Shown: positions 5,581-7,223 of the stretch, piece after piece
Position numbering within the stretch: the first letter of the stretch is position 1
Layout of the letters: the number at the start of each line of letters is the position of its first letter
From: CAZFQG01 sp964520785
Lineage (GTDB): Bacteria > Planctomycetota > Planctomycetia > Pirellulales > Thermoguttaceae
DNA: 7,223 bases
NCBI GenBank assembly: GCA_964520785.1
Contig: CAZFQG010000251.1
Location: forward strand, 1-7,223
Direction of reading: 5' to 3'
Program-made: the position numbers and the translations under genes
Notes under the pieces: generated by a model
Database searches by the model: none
Told to the model about the DNA's origin: nothing
Seen by the model: only the letters and a program-made list of their open reading frames with translations

Positions 5581-6504
5581 CTACCGCGACCACACCATCT
5601 GGATCCCCACCGTGTCCGGCTCGGTCATCGGCAGCATCTTGAAACGGCGGTTGCATGTCTGGGTGTCGTTTACCGCACGGCACGCCAGGTAGGCCATCCA
5701 CCAACCGAGGCATGCCTGCGAGAGATAGTGCGCGTCGTCATTGATCCGGGTCCACGCCGGGAACGTCGACAGAAAAAGGAATCCCCCTTTGAGAATCGGC
5801 CGATCCGTCATCTGTGCCGCGGTAAGAAAGGGAACCGCCCCCATGAAGGCGTGCCCGCTGACCGCATTGTTGTCGTCGAAGGGCTTCCACCGCGAGTCGT
5901 AAACGGGGTCCACTCCCGGCCGCGACGCGCCGAGCATCGCCTGCATGAAGAGCATCGGTGGCGCCCCCACGAGGTATCCGCGGGTGACCCGCTCGCCGAA
6001 TTCGCCGCAGTGACGTCCCAGGGGTCTGTCACGGAAAATGTGCCCCGCGATGGCCATGCCCGCGAAGGCCGGAATGAATATCTCACCTCGGCCGAACGGC
6101 TCGAATCCGGAGGCGAGGCTGTCGGTGCCGGAACTGCGAACATCGTCTTGCCACCAGTCGCGGAACTTCTGGTCGCACGTCGTGTTCGCGACGGCCGCCA
6201 TGATTCCCACGCCCAGGCATAGATCCCGCGCGGTGCGGCAGGTGTAGTAGTTGCGGTAGTCGCAGCGGATATCGCCTAACAGTGAGTGCCCCCAATGAGC
6301 AAGCGGAGCGGGGGGCTGCTGCCCCCGATACACGTCCGGCACGCACCAGCCGGTCAAGTTGATCTCGAAGGCTTCAGGAGACCGGAAAATCTCGTCGAAG
6401 CCGGCAAATCCGGCCGGCCGGTGTTCTTCCCCTAGTGAGCGTGAACTCAAAAGGGTGAGCACCGCGCAGACCGATAGCCCGAAAGTGCGAAAAAGGTGAA
6501 TCAA
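5581..6504 (-). CDS. PAP2-like (type 2 phosphatidic acid phosphatase) membrane protein, degenerate signature
   Basis: The protein has 307 residues from the chosen start. The N-terminus (IHLFRTFGLSVCAVLTLLSS) is a signal peptide or anchor, and several hydrophobic segments follow, at about 95-109, 142-157, 179-193, 219-230 and 264-277. The PAP2 phosphatase core is visible but altered. Motif 1 (KxxxxxxRP) reads Gln188...Arg195-Pro196. Motif 2 (PSGH) reads VSGH with His218. Motif 3 (RxxxxxHxxxD) reads Arg253...His259...Gln263. Both catalytic His and both Arg survive; the Lys, Pro and terminal Asp do not. Activity on lipid phosphates is therefore possible but unproven. The frame extends to a TTG at 6585, but TTG 6504 is preceded by the purine run AGAGGGGGG and directly starts the hydrophobic leader. 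It lies divergently from the Minf_1886-type gene, with 344 bp between the two starts. Confidence 0.75.
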   Translation of the reverse strand: MIHLFRTFGLSVCAVLTLLSSRSLGEEHRPAGFAGFDEIFRSPEAFEINLTGWCVPDVYRGQQPPAPLAHWGHSLLGDIRCDYRNYYTCRTARDLCLGVGIMAAVANTTCDQKFRDWWQDDVRSSGTDSLASGFEPFGRGEIFIPAFAGMAIAGHIFRDRPLGRHCGEFGERVTRGYLVGAPPMLFMQAMLGASRPGVDPVYDSRWKPFDDNNAVSGHAFMGAVPFLTAAQMTDRPILKGGFLFLSTFPAWTRINDDAHYLSQACLGWWMAYLACRAVNDTQTCNRRFKMLPMTEPDTVGIQMVWSR

Positions 6505-6508
6505 TGAA

Positions 6509-6517
6509 CCCCCCTCT
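6509..6517 (-). promoter_or_regulatory. Shine-Dalgarno sequence deciding the PAP2 TTG start
   Basis: On the minus strand AGAGGGGGG ends 4 nt before TTG 6504, with the GAGG core about 8 nt away. No comparable site precedes the longer TTG start at 6585. This supports a non-ATG start that puts the hydrophobic leader at the extreme N-terminus. Confidence 0.5.
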
Positions 6518-6543
6518 GTGGTTGCAGTTAGGATTGACTCGGG

Positions 6544-6575
6544 GGTGCCGGGCTCTGGGTCGAATAATCGGCACC
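6544..6575. repeat. Inverted repeat GGTGCCG/CGGCACC in the PAP2 leader
   Basis: A perfect 7-bp inverted repeat (6544-6550 and 6569-6575) is separated by 18 nt. It lies just upstream of the TTG 6504 start and would fold in the leader RNA of the PAP2 gene. No known riboswitch was recognised. Confidence 0.3.
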
Positions 6576-6608
6576 GCCAGTGCAACTCATCGAACCGTTA
6601 GCACTGTA

Positions 6609-6684
6609 TTTTCGCGGAAAACGAGTAGCACCATTACAGCCGGAATAAGCGAGATAACGCGATTTTTCGCGAGCCTTTTCGCGG
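6609..6684. repeat. Three copies of TTTTCGCG between divergent genes
   Basis: TTTTCGCGG occurs at 6609-6617, TTTTCGCG at 6664-6671 and TTTTCGCGG at 6676-6684. The last two are spaced by exactly 12 bp. The middle copy is the right arm of a small perfect hairpin, CGCGA-TTTT-TCGCG. The pair at 6664-6684 lies at the predicted transcription start of the PAP2 gene, a typical operator position. Confidence 0.4.
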
Positions 6685-6691
6685 TCTTCCT

Positions 6692-6700
6692 ATTTTAACA
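6692..6700 (-). promoter_or_regulatory. Candidate extended -10 promoter for the PAP2 gene
   Basis: On the minus strand TGTTAAAAT (6700..6692) matches the extended -10 form TGnTATAAT with one mismatch. No good -35 lies upstream, which extended -10 promoters can tolerate. A start near 6685 would give a leader of about 180 nt. Confidence 0.35.
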
Positions 6701-6793
6701 TCTTCCAATCGCCCACATGGCGCGGAAGACCAATGCCAACGGGCACATGGGGCAAGACTCCCGACGACGCTCCTTCGATTCGAATTGGGCTTA

Positions 6794-6802
6794 TGTTATA
6801 AT
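6794..6802 (+). promoter_or_regulatory. Candidate extended -10 promoter for the Minf_1886-type gene
   Basis: TGTTATAAT is a perfect extended -10 element. The -35 region 17 bp upstream (TTCGAT, 6774-6779) is weak. A start near 6809 would leave about 40 nt before ATG 6849. This is the clearest promoter-like element in the window. Confidence 0.5.
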
Positions 6803-6848
6803 GGTCCACTGATGGCTTTTTTGACCTTCCCGGACGCGGCTTCTTTCC

Positions 6849-7223
6849 ATGCTTGACCCGAAACACCCCCTGGCCGAACTCATCAAACGTGACCGGCGGT
6901 TCCCGCTCGATGCATATATTTTTATTTTCGAGGCATTGAACTATGCGCAGAATGAGTTGGGGATGGGGAAGGACGCCGTTCCCGAGCCCCCGCGAGATCC
7001 TGATGAGGAAACGAGCGAGTTGGAATCGGAACGGCATGTTACCGGACAGGAGCTGTGCGAGGCGATCCGCCGGTATTCGCTTGAGCAGTTCGGACTGATG
7101 GCGAAGGTCGTTCTTCGGAACTGGAACATCCAACGAACTTCCGACTTCGGCGATATCGTGTTCAACTTGATCGAGATCAACCAGTTCCGAAAGACGAAAG
7201 AGGACCGGCGCGAAGACTTCAAC
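6849..7223 (+). CDS. Minf_1886-type conserved protein, cut by right edge
   Basis: The frame is open from ATG 6849 to the last base (125 codons), so the C-terminus is missing. The N-terminal part is MLDPKHPLAELIKRDRRFPL, followed by a helical segment (DAYIFIFEALNYAQNEL), an acidic linker (about 46-61), and the conserved block RHVTGQELCEAIRRYSLEQF. After that come SDFGDIVFNLIE and KTKEDRREDF. From memory, this order matches the Minf_1886 family, small cytoplasmic proteins of unknown function in Planctomycetes and Verrucomicrobia; members end shortly after the REDF motif, so probably only 10-25 residues are lost. There is no signal peptide and no clear Shine-Dalgarno sequence. A strong extended -10 element lies about 50 nt upstream. 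The family assignment is by motif recall, not search. Confidence 0.75.
   Translation, partial: MLDPKHPLAELIKRDRRFPLDAYIFIFEALNYAQNELGMGKDAVPEPPRDPDEETSELESERHVTGQELCEAIRRYSLEQFGLMAKVVLRNWNIQRTSDFGDIVFNLIEINQFRKTKEDRREDFN

Noticed and set aside
6690..7133. Minus-strand 147-codon frame
   Set aside because: It is antisense to the Minf_1886-type gene and covers its promoter; no motif was recognised.
1..7223. CRISPR array, tRNA, rRNA, insertion sequence or defence system
   Set aside because: No regularly spaced repeats, no cloverleaf, no transposase motif and no defence-type domains were seen on either strand.

Overview
The window looks like chromosomal DNA of a planctomycete or a close relative in the PVC group. 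It is GC-rich. It carries a secreted multidomain subtilase, a dockerin-like reading frame ending in a PEP-CTERM sorting tail, and a small protein of the Minf_1886 type known from Planctomycetes and Verrucomicrobia. Start contexts are often weak or lack a Shine-Dalgarno sequence. The phylum is an inference from these traits; no rRNA or tRNA gene was seen.

Layout, left to right. (1) 1..1952, minus: a large subtilisin-like (S8) protein whose C-terminus runs off the left edge, so it is open over all 650 visible codons. It has a signal peptide, a protease domain, two CARDB-like beta modules and the start of a LamG-type lectin fold. Its nucleophile position reads Cys, not Ser. An 18-codon leader ORF with a strong Shine-Dalgarno sequence overlaps its start in an ATGA arrangement. 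(2) About 2006..2984: a scrambled region with a palindrome, a short minus-strand protein-like vestige, a plus-strand dockerin/PEP-CTERM frame that appears frame-disrupted, and a small ATCCGTG-type repeat. (3) 2985..3908, plus: ribokinase-type PfkB sugar kinase, with a candidate sigma70-like promoter. (4) 3909..4173: convergent intergenic gap with a weak hairpin. (5) 4174..5328, minus: IspG (GcpE), the Fe-S enzyme of the MEP isoprenoid pathway, with a candidate promoter just upstream. (6) 5329..5580: only that promoter was seen. (7) 5581..6504, minus: membrane PAP2-like protein with a degenerate active-site signature and a probable TTG start. (8) 6505..6848: a divergent regulatory region with two facing-away extended -10 boxes, TTTTCGCG repeats and a long inverted repeat. 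(9) 6849..7223, plus: Minf_1886-type protein cut by the right edge.

The genes do not form one operon or pathway. rbsK and ispG are ordinary metabolic genes on opposite strands. The subtilase and the dockerin/PEP-CTERM frame belong to the secreted or cell-surface repertoire. The strongest candidate for something undescribed is the Asp-His-Cys subtilase with its coupled leader ORF. All readings are by eye from the sequence; no database search was run.
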